Shown here one piece after another: positions 25,738 to 35,154 of a stretch of 64,000 nt of DNA. Source of the DNA: CAYQQU01 sp964419545 (lineage in GTDB: Bacteria; Bacteroidota; Bacteroidia; Chitinophagales; Saprospiraceae); assembly GCA_964419545.1 (NCBI GenBank), contig CAYQQU010000028.1:3564-67563 (forward strand). Reading direction: 5' to 3'. Positions within the stretch are counted from its first letter, which is position 1; every line of letters starts with the position of its first letter. The notes beneath the pieces were generated by a model. It made no database searches and was not told where the DNA came from. It saw nothing but the letters and a program-made list of their open reading frames with translations. The position numbers were made by a program, and so were the translations under genes.

Positions 25738-27681
25738 TTGATACCTGAAAAGACCGTCCAGGAAATTATGGAAACGGCCAAGATCGAAGAGGTCGTTCAG
25801 GATTTCGTGCCGTTGAAAAGACGGGGCGTGAATATGATCGGCCTTTGTCCGTTCCACACCGAAAAAACGCCTTCTTTTACCGTTTCTCCGTCCAAAAACA
25901 TCTTCAAGTGTTTCGGATGCGGCCAGGGAGGCACGCCGGTGCAGTTTCTCATGGAGCTGGAACAGATGAGTTTTCCCGAGGCGCTGCGCTACCTGGCCAA
26001 TAAATACGGCATCGAGATCGAGGAAACTCAAAAGTCGCCGGAATACGACGCAGCTCAGCAGAGGCAGGAGAGTTTATACCTCGTCAATCAATATGCTCAC
26101 GATTTTTTCCAGCACCAGTTGTTGCAAACCGACCGGGGCAAGAGCGTGGGGCTCAACTATTTTCGCGAGCGGGGCTTCCGGGAGGAGCTCATTCGCAAAT
26201 TCGGCCTGGGCTTCGCTCCCGATCAGCGCGACGCATTCACCAAAAAAGCCACCGGCGACGGATACGATATCGAGACCCTGCGCAAATTAGGGCTGACCTC
26301 CAAATACGACCGCGACTTCTTTCGCAACCGGGTGATGTTTACCATCCACAACCTCTCGGGTAAGCCCATCGCTTTCGCCGGCCGCATCCTGCAAAAAGAC
26401 GTCAAGGCGCCGAAATACATCAATTCCCCGGAAACGGAGATCTACCACAAAAGCGACGTCCTCTACGGCGCTTATTTCGCCAAACGCGCCATTCGCAAGG
26501 CCGACGAGTGCATTTTGGTGGAAGGGTATACCGACGTGCTGTCGTTGCACCAGGAAGGCATCGAAAATGTGGTCGCTTCTTCGGGTACTTCCCTGACGGA
26601 GGGGCAGATCCGGCTCATCAAACGCTATACGCCCAATATCAAGATCCTCTACGACGGCGATCCGGCGGGCATCAAAGCCGCCCTGCGCGGGCTGGATCTC
26701 GTTCTGGAACAGGATCTCAACGTCAAAGTCGTACTGCTGCCGGAAGGAGAGGATCCCGATTCCTACCTGCGGGCCGTCGGCGCTACCGCCTTTAAAACTT
26801 ACCTCGATCAGGAGGCCAGGGATTTTATTCTGTTCAAAACGCGGCTCCTCCTGGATGAAGTCGCTCACGACCCGGTGAAGAGGGCCGGGATCATCAAGGA
26901 TATCGTCGGCAGCATCGCCCGCGTTCCCGATCCCCTCAAACGCGCCCTCTACGTGCGGGAATGCGCCGGCATCGTCGGCATCGACGAACAGATCCTGGTC
27001 GATGAAACGAATAAGGTGGTAACCCAAACGTTTCACAAAAAACAAAAAAAGACCCGTCAGCCGTCGCTGCCGCCGGAAGCGGACGCCGCTGCTCCCGCTC
27101 CGGTAGTCGAAGCGCCCCGCGAAAAAGCTACGGGGCAGGGCGACGAGTTTCAGGAAAAAGATATCGTACGCATCCTCATCGCCGCGGGCAACTTCGATTA
27201 CGATGCGGAAGAAGGGGTTACCATCGCCGATTACGTACTGGGAAATATCGAAGATGTCATCGACGAATTCGACCATCCCCTTTACCAAAAGATCACCAGA
27301 GAAGCCATGGAACACCGGCTGGCGGGCCGGCCCCTGGTGCGCGAATTTTTCCTGCAACACGCCGACCCCGATATCGCCCGGCTGGCCGTCGATGCGCTCA
27401 GCACGCCCTACGAATACAGCGAAAACTGGGAAAAGAAGTGGGAGATCTTCTTGCAAACCCAAAAGCCGCCCGACGAAAACTTCCTGAGCGACAGCACTCA
27501 GGCCCTGAAACGCTTCAAATTGCGCAAGATCCGGCGCATGTGCAGCCAGAACCAGGAAAAGATCAAGGAGCTCAGCGCCGCCGGCGAGGCAGACCAGGTG
27601 GTGACCTACCTGAAAGTGCAGCAGAAATTGCTGGATATGCGGAATCGGCTGGCGGAGGAGTTGGGGACGGTGGTGTTGTGA
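25738..27681 (+). CDS. dnaG: DNA primase
   Basis: The 647-residue primase makes RNA primers at the replication fork. The start is a TTG at 25738, because the encoded MIPEKTVQEIMETAKIEEVV aligns with the usual DnaG N-terminus and no ATG fits. The zinc-binding CHC2 domain reads CPFHTEKTPSF ... FKCFGCGQGG. The RNA-polymerase-like core shows FRERGFREELIRKFGLG and the Toprim domain ILVEGYTDVLSLHQ ... KILYDGDPAGIKAA with its Glu and Asp metal ligands. The C-terminal 200 residues are poorly conserved and should contact the DnaB helicase. A GT-rich tract and terminator follow the stop codon. Confidence 0.95.
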   Translation: MIPEKTVQEIMETAKIEEVVQDFVPLKRRGVNMIGLCPFHTEKTPSFTVSPSKNIFKCFGCGQGGTPVQFLMELEQMSFPEALRYLANKYGIEIEETQKSPEYDAAQQRQESLYLVNQYAHDFFQHQLLQTDRGKSVGLNYFRERGFREELIRKFGLGFAPDQRDAFTKKATGDGYDIETLRKLGLTSKYDRDFFRNRVMFTIHNLSGKPIAFAGRILQKDVKAPKYINSPETEIYHKSDVLYGAYFAKRAIRKADECILVEGYTDVLSLHQEGIENVVASSGTSLTEGQIRLIKRYTPNIKILYDGDPAGIKAALRGLDLVLEQDLNVKVVLLPEGEDPDSYLRAVGATAFKTYLDQEARDFILFKTRLLLDEVAHDPVKRAGIIKDIVGSIARVPDPLKRALYVRECAGIVGIDEQILVDETNKVVTQTFHKKQKKTRQPSLPPEADAAAPAPVVEAPREKATGQGDEFQEKDIVRILIAAGNFDYDAEEGVTIADYVLGNIEDVIDEFDHPLYQKITREAMEHRLAGRPLVREFFLQHADPDIARLAVDALSTPYEYSENWEKKWEIFLQTQKPPDENFLSDSTQALKRFKLRKIRRMCSQNQEKIKELSAAGEADQVVTYLKVQQKLLDMRNRLAEELGTVVL

Positions 27682-27722
27682 GTTTGGGTGTGGGTTTGGG
27701 TGTGGGTGTGGGTGTGAGTGTG
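27682..27722. repeat. GT-rich simple repeat after dnaG
   Basis: The stretch right after the dnaG stop codon is made of imperfect GTGGGT/GTGTGG units on the plus strand. It is low complexity and sits between the stop codon and the terminator hairpin. Confidence 0.75.
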
Positions 27723-27765
27723 GGCCCCGGATTGGGGGTGGGGTATCCGGGGCCGGTTATTTTTC
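27723..27765 (+). terminator. Terminator of dnaG
   Basis: Perfect 10-bp arms GGCCCCGGAT (27723-27732) and ATCCGGGGCC (27745-27754) enclose 12 nt and are followed by GGTTATTTTT. The T-tract overlaps the last bases of the convergent aldolase gene. Confidence 0.75.
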
Positions 27766-28846
27766 AGGCGTTGCGGTTCAGGCAGTTGAGGTCTTCGAAA
27801 GCCTGGTGGAGGCGTTTTTTGAAGGAGCCCTCCGCTTCGCGCAGCCATTTACGCGGATCGTAGAACTTCTTATTGGGCTTGTCGTCGCCCTCGGGGTTGC
27901 CGATCTGGGCTTGCAGGTAATCGCGTTTGCTTTCGTAGTAGTTCCGGACGCCGTCCCAGAATGCCCATTGCAGGTCGGTGTCGATATTCATTTTGACGGC
28001 GCCGTAGCTGATCGCTTCCCGGATCTCTTCCTGTGAAGAACCCGAGCCGCCGTGAAAGACGAAGTTGATCGGGTTGTCGCCGGTGCCGAATTTTTCTTTG
28101 ACGTATTCCTGGGAATTTTTGAGGATGTCCGGTCGAAGCTGCACGTTGCCGGGTTTGTATACGCCGTGCACATTGCCGAAGGCGGCGGCCACGGTGAAGC
28201 GATCGCTTACCGTTTTGAGTTTTTCGTAGGCGTAGGCCACTTCTTCGGGCTGGGTATAGAGCCGGGCGTTGTCGATATCGGTATTGTCGACGCCGTCCTC
28301 TTCGCCGCCGGTGACGCCCAGTTCGATCTCGAGGGTCATCCCGATCTTATCCATGCGTTCGAGGAATTTGACGCAGGTCTCCACGTTTTCTTCGATCGGT
28401 TCTTCGGAAAGGTCGAGCATGTGGGAGCTGTAAAGGGGATAGCCACGCGACTCGTAGAACTTTTCGCCGGCTTCGATCAGGCCTTCCACCCAGGGCAGGA
28501 GTTTGCGGGCGCAGTGGTCGGTATGCATGATCACGGTGACGCCGTAGGCCTGGGCCAGTGTATGGACGTGCATGGCGGCGGAGATACCGCCCAGAATAGC
28601 GCCTTGTTGGTTGTCGTTGGACAGGCCCTTCCCGGCGAAGAAGGCCGATCCGCCGTTGGAAAACTGGATGATGACCGGAGATTTGACGTCGCGGGCGGTT
28701 TCCAGTACGGCGTTTACCGTATTGGTGCCCACGCAGTTGACCGCCGGCATGGCAAAATCGTTTTCGTTGGCGTAGTTGAGCAGTTCGGTTACTTCGTCGC
28801 CGTGCAGGACGCCGGGACGAAATCGGGTTGAAGTTGCAGTGGCCAT
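27764..28846 (-). CDS. fbaA: Fructose-bisphosphate aldolase, class II
   Basis: The 360-residue enzyme splits fructose-1,6-bisphosphate into glyceraldehyde-3-phosphate and dihydroxyacetone phosphate. Zinc-site and catalytic stretches are visible: VIMHTDHCARK with the catalytic Asp and zinc His, SSHMLDLSEEPIEENV, LEIELGVTGGEEDGVDN, FGNVHGVYKPGNVQL and FVFHGGSGSSQEEI. The presence of TGGEEDGVD and the length of about 360 point to the class IIA type. It lies between dnaG (convergent) and trxB on the same strand, separated from trxB by a strong terminator. It therefore needs its own promoter. Confidence 0.96.
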   Translation of the reverse strand: MATATSTRFRPGVLHGDEVTELLNYANENDFAMPAVNCVGTNTVNAVLETARDVKSPVIIQFSNGGSAFFAGKGLSNDNQQGAILGGISAAMHVHTLAQAYGVTVIMHTDHCARKLLPWVEGLIEAGEKFYESRGYPLYSSHMLDLSEEPIEENVETCVKFLERMDKIGMTLEIELGVTGGEEDGVDNTDIDNARLYTQPEEVAYAYEKLKTVSDRFTVAAAFGNVHGVYKPGNVQLRPDILKNSQEYVKEKFGTGDNPINFVFHGGSGSSQEEIREAISYGAVKMNIDTDLQWAFWDGVRNYYESKRDYLQAQIGNPEGDDKPNKKFYDPRKWLREAEGSFKKRLHQAFEDLNCLNRNA

Positions 28847-28878
28847 AAATGCGTTTTGTTAGTTTAAATGGTTGTCCT

Positions 28879-28886
28879 TAAAGGTA
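28879..28886 (-). promoter_or_regulatory. Possible -7 element of fbaA, next to the trxB terminator
   Basis: Minus-strand TACCTTTA matches TAnnTTTG at 7 of 8 positions (last base differs). It lies just downstream of the T-tract of the trxB terminator and about 33 nt before the aldolase ATG. Confidence 0.35.
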
Positions 28887-28887
28887 C

Positions 28888-28934
28888 AAAAAAATTAGGC
28901 AAAGGCCAGCAGTTGCCGCAGTCCTTTGCCTAAT
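28888..28934 (-). terminator. Terminator of trxB
   Basis: Perfect 12-bp arms at 28894-28905 and 28923-28934 (ATTAGGCAAAGG and its complement) enclose a 17-nt loop. On the minus strand the stem runs into a T-tract (28893-28888). It lies 26 nt past the trxB stop codon. On the plus strand the stem is followed only by AAAAAC. Confidence 0.85.
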
Positions 28935-28959
28935 AAAAACAGCAATTCGGGAAGGAATG

Positions 28960-29910
28960 CTAGATGATCCCCTTAGCGGCCAGGTAGCGTTCGGCGTCCA
29001 GGGCGGCCATGCAGCCGGTGCCGGCGGCGGTGACGGCCTGCCGGTAGGTGAAGTCCTGCGCGTCGCCGCTGGCGAATACCCCTTCGACGTTTGTTTTGGT
29101 GCTGCCGTTCTCGGTAAGGATATAGCCCGTTTCATTCATGTCCAGCCAACTGGCGAAAATATCGGTATTGGGCTTGTGCCCGATGGCTACGAAGAAGCCT
29201 TTAACGGAAATCACCGATTCTTCCCGGGTTTTATTATTGACCACCCGGATCCCTTCCACCTGTTTTTCGCCCAGCACTTCGAGCGCTTCCGTATTCCAGT
29301 GGACCTCGATATTTTCCATTTTGAAAACGCGTTCCTGCATGATCTTGGAAGCGCGCATTTCATCGCGGCGCACCAGCAGGTGTACTTTCGGGCAAAGCTT
29401 GGCGAGGTAGGTCGCCTCTTCGGCGGCGGTATCGCCTCCGCCGACTACCGCAACTTCCTGGCCGCGGAAAAAGAACCCGTCGCAGACGGCGCAGGCCGAG
29501 ACGCCGCCCCCGCTGCGAGCCAGCCGCTGTTCGGACTCCAGGCCCAGCCATTTTGCACTGGCCCCCGTCGCAATAATAATGGCGTCGGCGTGGATCTCGT
29601 GCCCCGAATCGGTCCAGGCTTTGTGCACCGGTCCGGCCAAGTCTACCTTGTCGATCAGCTCATAGCGGACCTGCGTGCCGAAGCGTTCCGCTTGTTTGCG
29701 AAAATCCTCCATCATCTGCGGGCCCATGATCCCGTCGGGATAACCGGGATAGTTTTCTACGTCGGTGGTGATCATGAGTTGCCCGCCCGGTTCTTTACCG
29801 GTATAGAGTACGGGGTCGAGATTGGCGCGTGCGGCATAAACTGCGGCCGTATAGCCCGCAGGGCCCGATCCGATGATCAAACATTTGATGCGTTCTGGTC
29901 CTTCTGCCAT
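28960..29910 (-). CDS. trxB: Thioredoxin-disulfide reductase
   Basis: The 316-residue flavoenzyme passes electrons from NADPH to thioredoxin in the cytoplasm. The FAD-binding motif is IIGSGPAGYTAAVYAARA, and the redox-active pair is CAVC at residues 140-143 followed by DG. The NADPH fold shows VVGGGDTAAEEATYLAKL, and the C-terminal FAD contact reads GVFASGDAQDFTYRQAVTAAGTG. Length and motif order are standard. A TAATTTTG element (29937-29944 on the minus strand) lies just upstream. The 250-nt spacer to the divergent peptidase gene shows nothing else that I can assign. Confidence 0.97.
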   Translation of the reverse strand: MAEGPERIKCLIIGSGPAGYTAAVYAARANLDPVLYTGKEPGGQLMITTDVENYPGYPDGIMGPQMMEDFRKQAERFGTQVRYELIDKVDLAGPVHKAWTDSGHEIHADAIIIATGASAKWLGLESEQRLARSGGGVSACAVCDGFFFRGQEVAVVGGGDTAAEEATYLAKLCPKVHLLVRRDEMRASKIMQERVFKMENIEVHWNTEALEVLGEKQVEGIRVVNNKTREESVISVKGFFVAIGHKPNTDIFASWLDMNETGYILTENGSTKTNVEGVFASGDAQDFTYRQAVTAAGTGCMAALDAERYLAAKGII

Positions 29911-30160
29911 TTCTTTATTTTCTTTTTAAAACGGAGCAAAATTAAAAAACTGCGCCTCCAATAGTTGTAACTGAGGTCACAGATTTGGTTTGTTTTTCAG
30001 GATTCTCTTTTACAACATCCGGGAAGCGTGCGGGGTTGAATCGGGCCGGCTTATCGAACGGCCGCGCTCTTTGAGCGGTATTTTCTATCGATTCATCGGT
30101 GCTTGTTGCAATAGTTGGCGCAGATTCGTAGTTTCATAGAATAAATATCTTCCGTTGACT

Positions 30161-31684
30161 ATGCTCTACCTATTCAGTTTTATCGTTGCGGTTGCCGGAC
30201 TGGCGGCCTTATTCTTTTTTCGCCAAAATGCGCAAGCTACGCGTCGCCTGCAGGCGCTGCTGGCCGGATCGCTGGCGGTCTACCTCTTCAGCGTTTTCTC
30301 GGCTGCCGGTACGATGGATTACAAGCTCGGCGTCGCTTTTCGCGATCTGCTCATCATTGCCGTCTCGGGTCTGGCTTTCATGTACATCGCCCGGATGCGC
30401 AGGGCGTTCTGGCTGAGCTTGCTGCTGCTGGCCGGCGGTCTGGGCGTTTATTTCAAAACCGTCCTACAGCCTTCCTTCCCCATGCCGACTGCAACCGAAT
30501 TCGCCTTGGATCCGGAGGCAGAACTGCTGGTGGAACTGCCCGCCGGCGCGGAAGCGGCTACCCTGCAAAATATTCTCGATAAATACGACCTGACCGCCTC
30601 CCGGGCTTTCCGGCCGGCCGACCCCGACATCACCGAACTCGACGATTACCTGGCCGTCGATATCCCCGAGCATAAGCTTCGCTACTTCGACGCGATCAAA
30701 GAGGAATTGCGCGCCAACGGACTCACCGACTGGGTGGAAGAGAACGAACAGATCCGGCTGAGCCCGCTGGAAAGCGAACAACCCCCTTCGGACCTTCCCA
30801 ACTATGGACTCAACGACCCGGGGGTGGAACAACTCTGGGCTTTTGAGGCCCTGCGGATCGGAGAATTGTTCGATATCCTGGCCGAAGAGAACCTCAAACC
30901 ACGCCGCAAAGCGGTGATCGCTATCCTGGATACCGGCGTCGATAGTCAACACGAAGACCTGAAAGGCAATTACCAGTCCACCCAGCCAAAATACGATAAC
31001 GATCCCCAGGGCCACGGCACGCACTGCGCAGGCATCGCCGGCGCCGTATCCAACAATGGGGTAGGGGTGGCTTCCTTTTCCACCGACAACGCCTACGTCA
31101 CCCTCACCAGCATCAAGGTGCTGAGCGCTTCGGGGATGGGCACCCAGCGCACCATCATCAACGGTATCACCGAGGCGGCCGACCAGAGGGTCGATGTGAT
31201 CTCTCTTTCCCTCGGCGGCCGTTCCAACCAGGCAAAACAGAAAGCCTACGAAAAAGCCGTAAAGTACGCCAATAAAAAGGGCGCCATCGTGGTGGCCGCC
31301 GCCGGCAACTCCAACCGCAACGCCAGGGAATACGCGCCGGTGAATGCGCCGGGCGTCATCGGCGTGAGCGCCGTCGATCAGGAAATACAACGGGCGCCTT
31401 TTTCCAACTACGTCACGGACATCGAAATGGGCCTCGCAGCGCCGGGCGTGCAGATCTACTCCACCAAGCCCGATGGTAATTACGCCGCCCATAACGGCAC
31501 TTCCATGGCTACGCCCTACGTTTCCGGACTGGTCGGATTGCTGAAAAGCATTCAGCCTGACCTCACTACCAAAGAAGTCTACGAATTGCTGAACCGGACC
31601 GGCGACGATACCAAAAACACCCGGGAAACGGGACGCCTGATCCAGCCGGCGGCCGCGGTCTCTACCCTGATTCAGCTGCGCTGA
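30161..31684 (+). CDS. Membrane-anchored S8 (subtilisin-like) serine peptidase
   Basis: The 507-residue protein starts MLYLFSFIVAVAGLAALFFF and has about four transmembrane segments in the first 105 residues instead of a cleavable signal. A propeptide-like domain follows (about 110-210; LVELPAGAEAATLQNILDKYDL). The catalytic domain has Asp in IAILDTGVDSQHEDL, His in GHGTHCAGIAGAV, the oxyanion Asn in VVAAAGNSN and Ser in NGTSMATPYVSGL. The C-terminus ends with the catalytic fold. The multi-span anchor suggests a membrane-tethered protease acting in the periplasm. An in-frame TTG at 30155 is an alternative start. It overlaps the convergent hypothetical gene by 13 nt. Confidence 0.9.
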   Translation: MLYLFSFIVAVAGLAALFFFRQNAQATRRLQALLAGSLAVYLFSVFSAAGTMDYKLGVAFRDLLIIAVSGLAFMYIARMRRAFWLSLLLLAGGLGVYFKTVLQPSFPMPTATEFALDPEAELLVELPAGAEAATLQNILDKYDLTASRAFRPADPDITELDDYLAVDIPEHKLRYFDAIKEELRANGLTDWVEENEQIRLSPLESEQPPSDLPNYGLNDPGVEQLWAFEALRIGELFDILAEENLKPRRKAVIAILDTGVDSQHEDLKGNYQSTQPKYDNDPQGHGTHCAGIAGAVSNNGVGVASFSTDNAYVTLTSIKVLSASGMGTQRTIINGITEAADQRVDVISLSLGGRSNQAKQKAYEKAVKYANKKGAIVVAAAGNSNRNAREYAPVNAPGVIGVSAVDQEIQRAPFSNYVTDIEMGLAAPGVQIYSTKPDGNYAAHNGTSMATPYVSGLVGLLKSIQPDLTTKEVYELLNRTGDDTKNTRETGRLIQPAAAVSTLIQLR

Positions 31685-32199
31685 CTTTGGGAACCGCTCT
31701 TATCCAGCCGAAACAGCTGGTAGAGAAAGGCAATGCCCATCAAGGCGGCTGAGCCGGGCATCCAGAGCCACTTGATCTGTTTCTTTTCCCGGATCTCAGC
31801 TTGGGTTTCCTGTATACGCCGGCCGTTGATCCACAGGCCGTAGGTGACGATGTTCCCGCCTTGTTGTAATCGCGGGAGGTCAGCCCGGTGGATCTCCACC
31901 TTTACCGGATTGTCCGCTCCGCCGGTAAGCAGGGTGCTTACCGAATCGGGCTTCAGATCGGAAGTGACGTAAAACCAGGCGGGATATTCGCGCAGCCGAA
32001 TGCGGTGGCGCGGACCCCGCCGGAAGCGCGCCGCTTCGTAGTCGCCCCGAAAGAAGGCGCCTTCTATGGCGACGAGGTCGTCGGGATGTTGTGCGGCGGA
32101 AAATCGAAAAGTCTGATAGCTCAAAAAAAGGAAGGCGCCCGCCAGGCCCAGCAGTGTCGTCAGGTCGAACATACAGGAGATACGCATTTTTTCCGGCAA
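31672..32199 (-). CDS. Hypothetical protein with two transmembrane helices
   Basis: The protein is 175 residues, or 166 if the later Met at 32172 is used (MFDLTTLLGLAGAFLFL). It has an N-terminal and a C-terminal membrane helix (MPGSAALMGIAFLYQLF) flanking a soluble beta-rich segment of about 110 residues. That build resembles DUF3592-type proteins, but I cannot assign it. The gene's 3' end overlaps the subtilisin gene tail to tail by 13 nt. It is transcribed in the same direction as the M16 peptidase, whose stop lies downstream in coordinates, but no link is evident. Confidence 0.6.
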   Translation of the reverse strand: MPEKMRISCMFDLTTLLGLAGAFLFLSYQTFRFSAAQHPDDLVAIEGAFFRGDYEAARFRRGPRHRIRLREYPAWFYVTSDLKPDSVSTLLTGGADNPVKVEIHRADLPRLQQGGNIVTYGLWINGRRIQETQAEIREKKQIKWLWMPGSAALMGIAFLYQLFRLDKSGSQSQRS

Positions 32200-32259
32200 T
32201 AATCGGAGATTTTGAAGGCGTTTTGGGGAATCGAAATTGCTTAACCCAAAATGAGTGCT

Positions 32260-35073
32260 CTATTCACCGGCCGGACGCAACACGAGCTGGAGCTTGCTTT
32301 CCTCTTTCAGGTACATTGCGGCTGCTTTTTTCAGGTCTTCTCCCGACAAGCCTTCTACCAGCGTTTGGTAGTTTTCCAGTTGAATACTTTCGAGGGGCAC
32401 TTCGTTGCGGTAGCGCGCGGCGAGCTGACCTAGCCAGAAGCCGTTTTCCCGCAAATTCTGGGTCCGGTCTTCCAGCTGAATTTCTTTGATCTTTTTCAGG
32501 GTTGCCGCGTCGGCGCCTGTCTTTTTAATCTTTTCGATTTCTTCCCGGGTGGCCGCCAGCAGGGAATCCATACGTTCCGGGTCGGCGTTGAAGGAAATGG
32601 TCAGGCGGTAGCGGGGATCCGGATAAGGGGCCGCAAATCCGGATATCCGCACGCCGTAGACGCCGCCTTCGTCTTCGCGGAGTCGTTCGCGCAGGTTTTG
32701 CCGCAGCAGCTCGACCAGGCTGTAGAAGTGGTAACGATTTTTTCTTCGGTCATAGTCGAAGTCGCCATGGTACACCATTTCCAGAATAGCTTTGGGAGCC
32801 TGTCCCCGCACGATGGTCGTATCCAGGGGGCCCGGGATCAGGTCTGCTCCTACGTCGCGCCAGTTCTCCGTTCTCTTTTTCGCCGGCAGGTTGCCGAGGT
32901 ACGCAGTGATCAGCGGACGGATAGCGTCGGGTTCAAAATTTCCTACAAAGAAAAAAGTAAAATCTCCGGCGTTGGCGAAGCGCTCCTGGTAGATGTCGTA
33001 GGCCCGGTCGAGGGAAATGCGTTCCAGGTCTTCGGGCTGGGTCAGCCGTCGGCGCGGATGATTATCGTATTTGATGGCCGATTTCACTTCCGCGAAGTAA
33101 TAGTACGGATCAGCGGTGAGGTTCTCGAAGATAGAGCGCTGGCGGCTGAGGTACGACAGCAGGGCGGTGCTGTCTTTTCGCGGCTGGGTAAAATACAGGT
33201 AGGTCAGTTTCAGCAGGGTTTCCAGGTCTTCGGGGGCGCAATTGCCGTTAATGCCTTCGTACAGTTCGTCGATGTAGGGTCCGGCGCTGACGTTTTTGCC
33301 GGCCAGTTTCTTTTGCAGGCTTGTCAGGTTGAAAGCACCCAGGCCGCCCAGGTCGACGAGGCGGGCCGCTGCGCCGGTGCTGAAGTAGTCTTCCTCGCTG
33401 TATAGGGAGTGCCCGCCCGGGCTGAAAGCCGTCATCAGTATTTCGTCGTTTTTGAAGTCAGTTGGTTTCAATACCACTGTCAGGCCGTTGGGCAGCTCCC
33501 ATTCCTCCAGGCCGAGGGACGGCGTTTTTTCGACCGATACTACGGGCGTAGGGGCCGGTATTTCGGCCAGCAGGGGAGCGTCCGTCACCTCATCTTCATA
33601 AGGCGGCAGTTCCAGGTTTTTGAGGCGGTCCAGCAAAGCTTGCATCTCCGCGCGGGAGGGCAGTGGCGCGTCGGGGTCTTCGGGCCCGGTGACGATCACG
33701 ACGCGATTGTCTGGCGTCAGCCACTGCCTGGGCAGGGGGTTGATCTCCTGCAGCGTAATGGTCGGCAGCAGTTCCCGGTATAATTCCAGGCGCTGGCGGG
33801 CGCTCATCAGCGGTGTTTTTTCGATGAAGAAGCGAACGGCGCGATCGGCCAGGCGCTCCGATTTGATTTTGTCTTGTTCGCGGGCAGCCTTTTCGACGGC
33901 GCGCAGGATCTCCTTTTTCTGTCTTTCGAGCTCTGTCGCCGTGAACCCGTGTTGGCGGGCGCGCATCGTTTCGCGCAGAACGGCTTCGATGCCCCGCCCG
34001 GCGCCGCCTTTCTGCGTAAAGGCATAGGTAGCATACGTGGCGAGGTGGCCCACGTTGCTTCCGTAGCCGGAATAAGCGAAGGTGAAGGGCGGATCGGCCT
34101 GCTGCTGCACTTCGAAGAGGCGGCTGTTGAGCATGCCGTTATAAAGGCTGTGGATCAGCTGTTTCCGGGCGTCTTTGCGGGTGGCGACCGGCAGGCTTTC
34201 GCCGGGATGTTTGAAGATCACCTGGACGCGCGTGAAGGCCGCTTCCGGGTCGGTATGGATGGCGAATAGCGTGCTGTCGTGCCCGGGCATGGGATAATTG
34301 CGGCGGGGGCGCGGCGCGGGAGGATTCTCGAGCCGGCCGAAACGCGTTTTTATTTCTTGTTCCATCCATTCGGGGTCAAAATCGCCCACGGCCACCACAG
34401 CCATCAGGTCGGGGCGGTACCAGTCGTTATAGAAGCGGCGAATGGTGGCGTAGTCGGCCGTTTTGATCAGCTCGGGATCGCCGATGGGCAGGCGCTCGGC
34501 GTAGCGGGAATCCTGGTAGAGTACGGGCAGGTATTTTTGCTGCAGCCGCTGGCTGGCGCTGAGGCTGCTGCGCCATTCGGAGATCACCACGCCGCGTTCT
34601 TTGTCGATCTCGGTGGTGTCGAAGCTCAGTCCGCTCGCCCAGTCCTGCAGGATCAGCAGCCCGGTTTCGAGTTCCGGCAGCGAGTCGGTGCGCACCTGCA
34701 GCAGGTATACCGTCTGTTCGAAGCTGGTATAGGCGTTGAGGTCGGCCCCGAAGCGCATGCCGGTGCTTTCGAGGTAGTCGATGAGTTCATTTTTGGCGAA
34801 ATGCTCGGTGCCGTTGAAGGCCATGTGTTCGATGAAATGAGCCAGCCCGAGCTGATCCGGATCTTCTTGCAGCGAGCCGGCGCGGAGGGCGAGGCGCAGC
34901 TCGGCGCGGCCTTCCGGTTCGGCGTGGGGCATGATAAAATACTGTAGGCCGTTATCGAGAGCGCCCTGACGCATTTCCGGGTGGAAGGGCAGGGGCGCCT
35001 CGGCGGCCGGTTGGGCGTTGGTGAGGACGGCCAATAGCAAGGCGTGCAGGAGGAGCAGGGTTCGCTTGATCAT
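32260..35073 (-). CDS. Periplasmic M16 family zinc metallopeptidase (pitrilysin/PqqL-like)
   Basis: The 937-residue protein has a signal peptide (MIKRTLLLLHALLLAVLTNAQ). Two M16 halves follow. The first is active, with the inverted zinc motif HFIEH at residues 79-83 in GLAHFIEHMAFNGTEHF and a downstream Glu in EIDKERGVVISEW. The second half (from about residue 520) has the homologous fold without the motif (TVVLKPTDFKNDEI, FFFVGNFEPDAIRPLITAYLG). This is the single-chain PqqL/pitrilysin-like arrangement. These enzymes degrade peptides in the periplasm. The gene stands downstream of ffh on the same strand, separated by two hairpins. Confidence 0.92.
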   Translation of the reverse strand: MIKRTLLLLHALLLAVLTNAQPAAEAPLPFHPEMRQGALDNGLQYFIMPHAEPEGRAELRLALRAGSLQEDPDQLGLAHFIEHMAFNGTEHFAKNELIDYLESTGMRFGADLNAYTSFEQTVYLLQVRTDSLPELETGLLILQDWASGLSFDTTEIDKERGVVISEWRSSLSASQRLQQKYLPVLYQDSRYAERLPIGDPELIKTADYATIRRFYNDWYRPDLMAVVAVGDFDPEWMEQEIKTRFGRLENPPAPRPRRNYPMPGHDSTLFAIHTDPEAAFTRVQVIFKHPGESLPVATRKDARKQLIHSLYNGMLNSRLFEVQQQADPPFTFAYSGYGSNVGHLATYATYAFTQKGGAGRGIEAVLRETMRARQHGFTATELERQKKEILRAVEKAAREQDKIKSERLADRAVRFFIEKTPLMSARQRLELYRELLPTITLQEINPLPRQWLTPDNRVVIVTGPEDPDAPLPSRAEMQALLDRLKNLELPPYEDEVTDAPLLAEIPAPTPVVSVEKTPSLGLEEWELPNGLTVVLKPTDFKNDEILMTAFSPGGHSLYSEEDYFSTGAAARLVDLGGLGAFNLTSLQKKLAGKNVSAGPYIDELYEGINGNCAPEDLETLLKLTYLYFTQPRKDSTALLSYLSRQRSIFENLTADPYYYFAEVKSAIKYDNHPRRRLTQPEDLERISLDRAYDIYQERFANAGDFTFFFVGNFEPDAIRPLITAYLGNLPAKKRTENWRDVGADLIPGPLDTTIVRGQAPKAILEMVYHGDFDYDRRKNRYHFYSLVELLRQNLRERLREDEGGVYGVRISGFAAPYPDPRYRLTISFNADPERMDSLLAATREEIEKIKKTGADAATLKKIKEIQLEDRTQNLRENGFWLGQLAARYRNEVPLESIQLENYQTLVEGLSGEDLKKAAAMYLKEESKLQLVLRPAGE

Positions 35074-35111
35074 AAGTGGAAGGATCCGTTTGCTTGATGG
35101 TATTTTGATAT

Positions 35112-35148
35112 AAAAACCGCAGCCCGTCGAGAATGTTCCCGGCGGGCT
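35112..35148 (-). terminator. Terminator-like hairpin downstream of ffh
   Basis: On the minus strand AGCCCG (35148-35143) pairs with CGGGCT (35126-35121), with further partial pairing inside. GCGG and a TTTTT tract (35116-35112) follow. It probably ends the ffh transcript. Confidence 0.5.
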
Positions 35149-35154
35149 GTTCGG

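Noticed and set aside
25527..25781. Minus-strand open frame of 84 codons in the dnaG spacer
   Set aside because: It is AT-rich, overlaps the dnaG start and promoter and shows no motif. The hairpins in the spacer are better explained as RNA signals.
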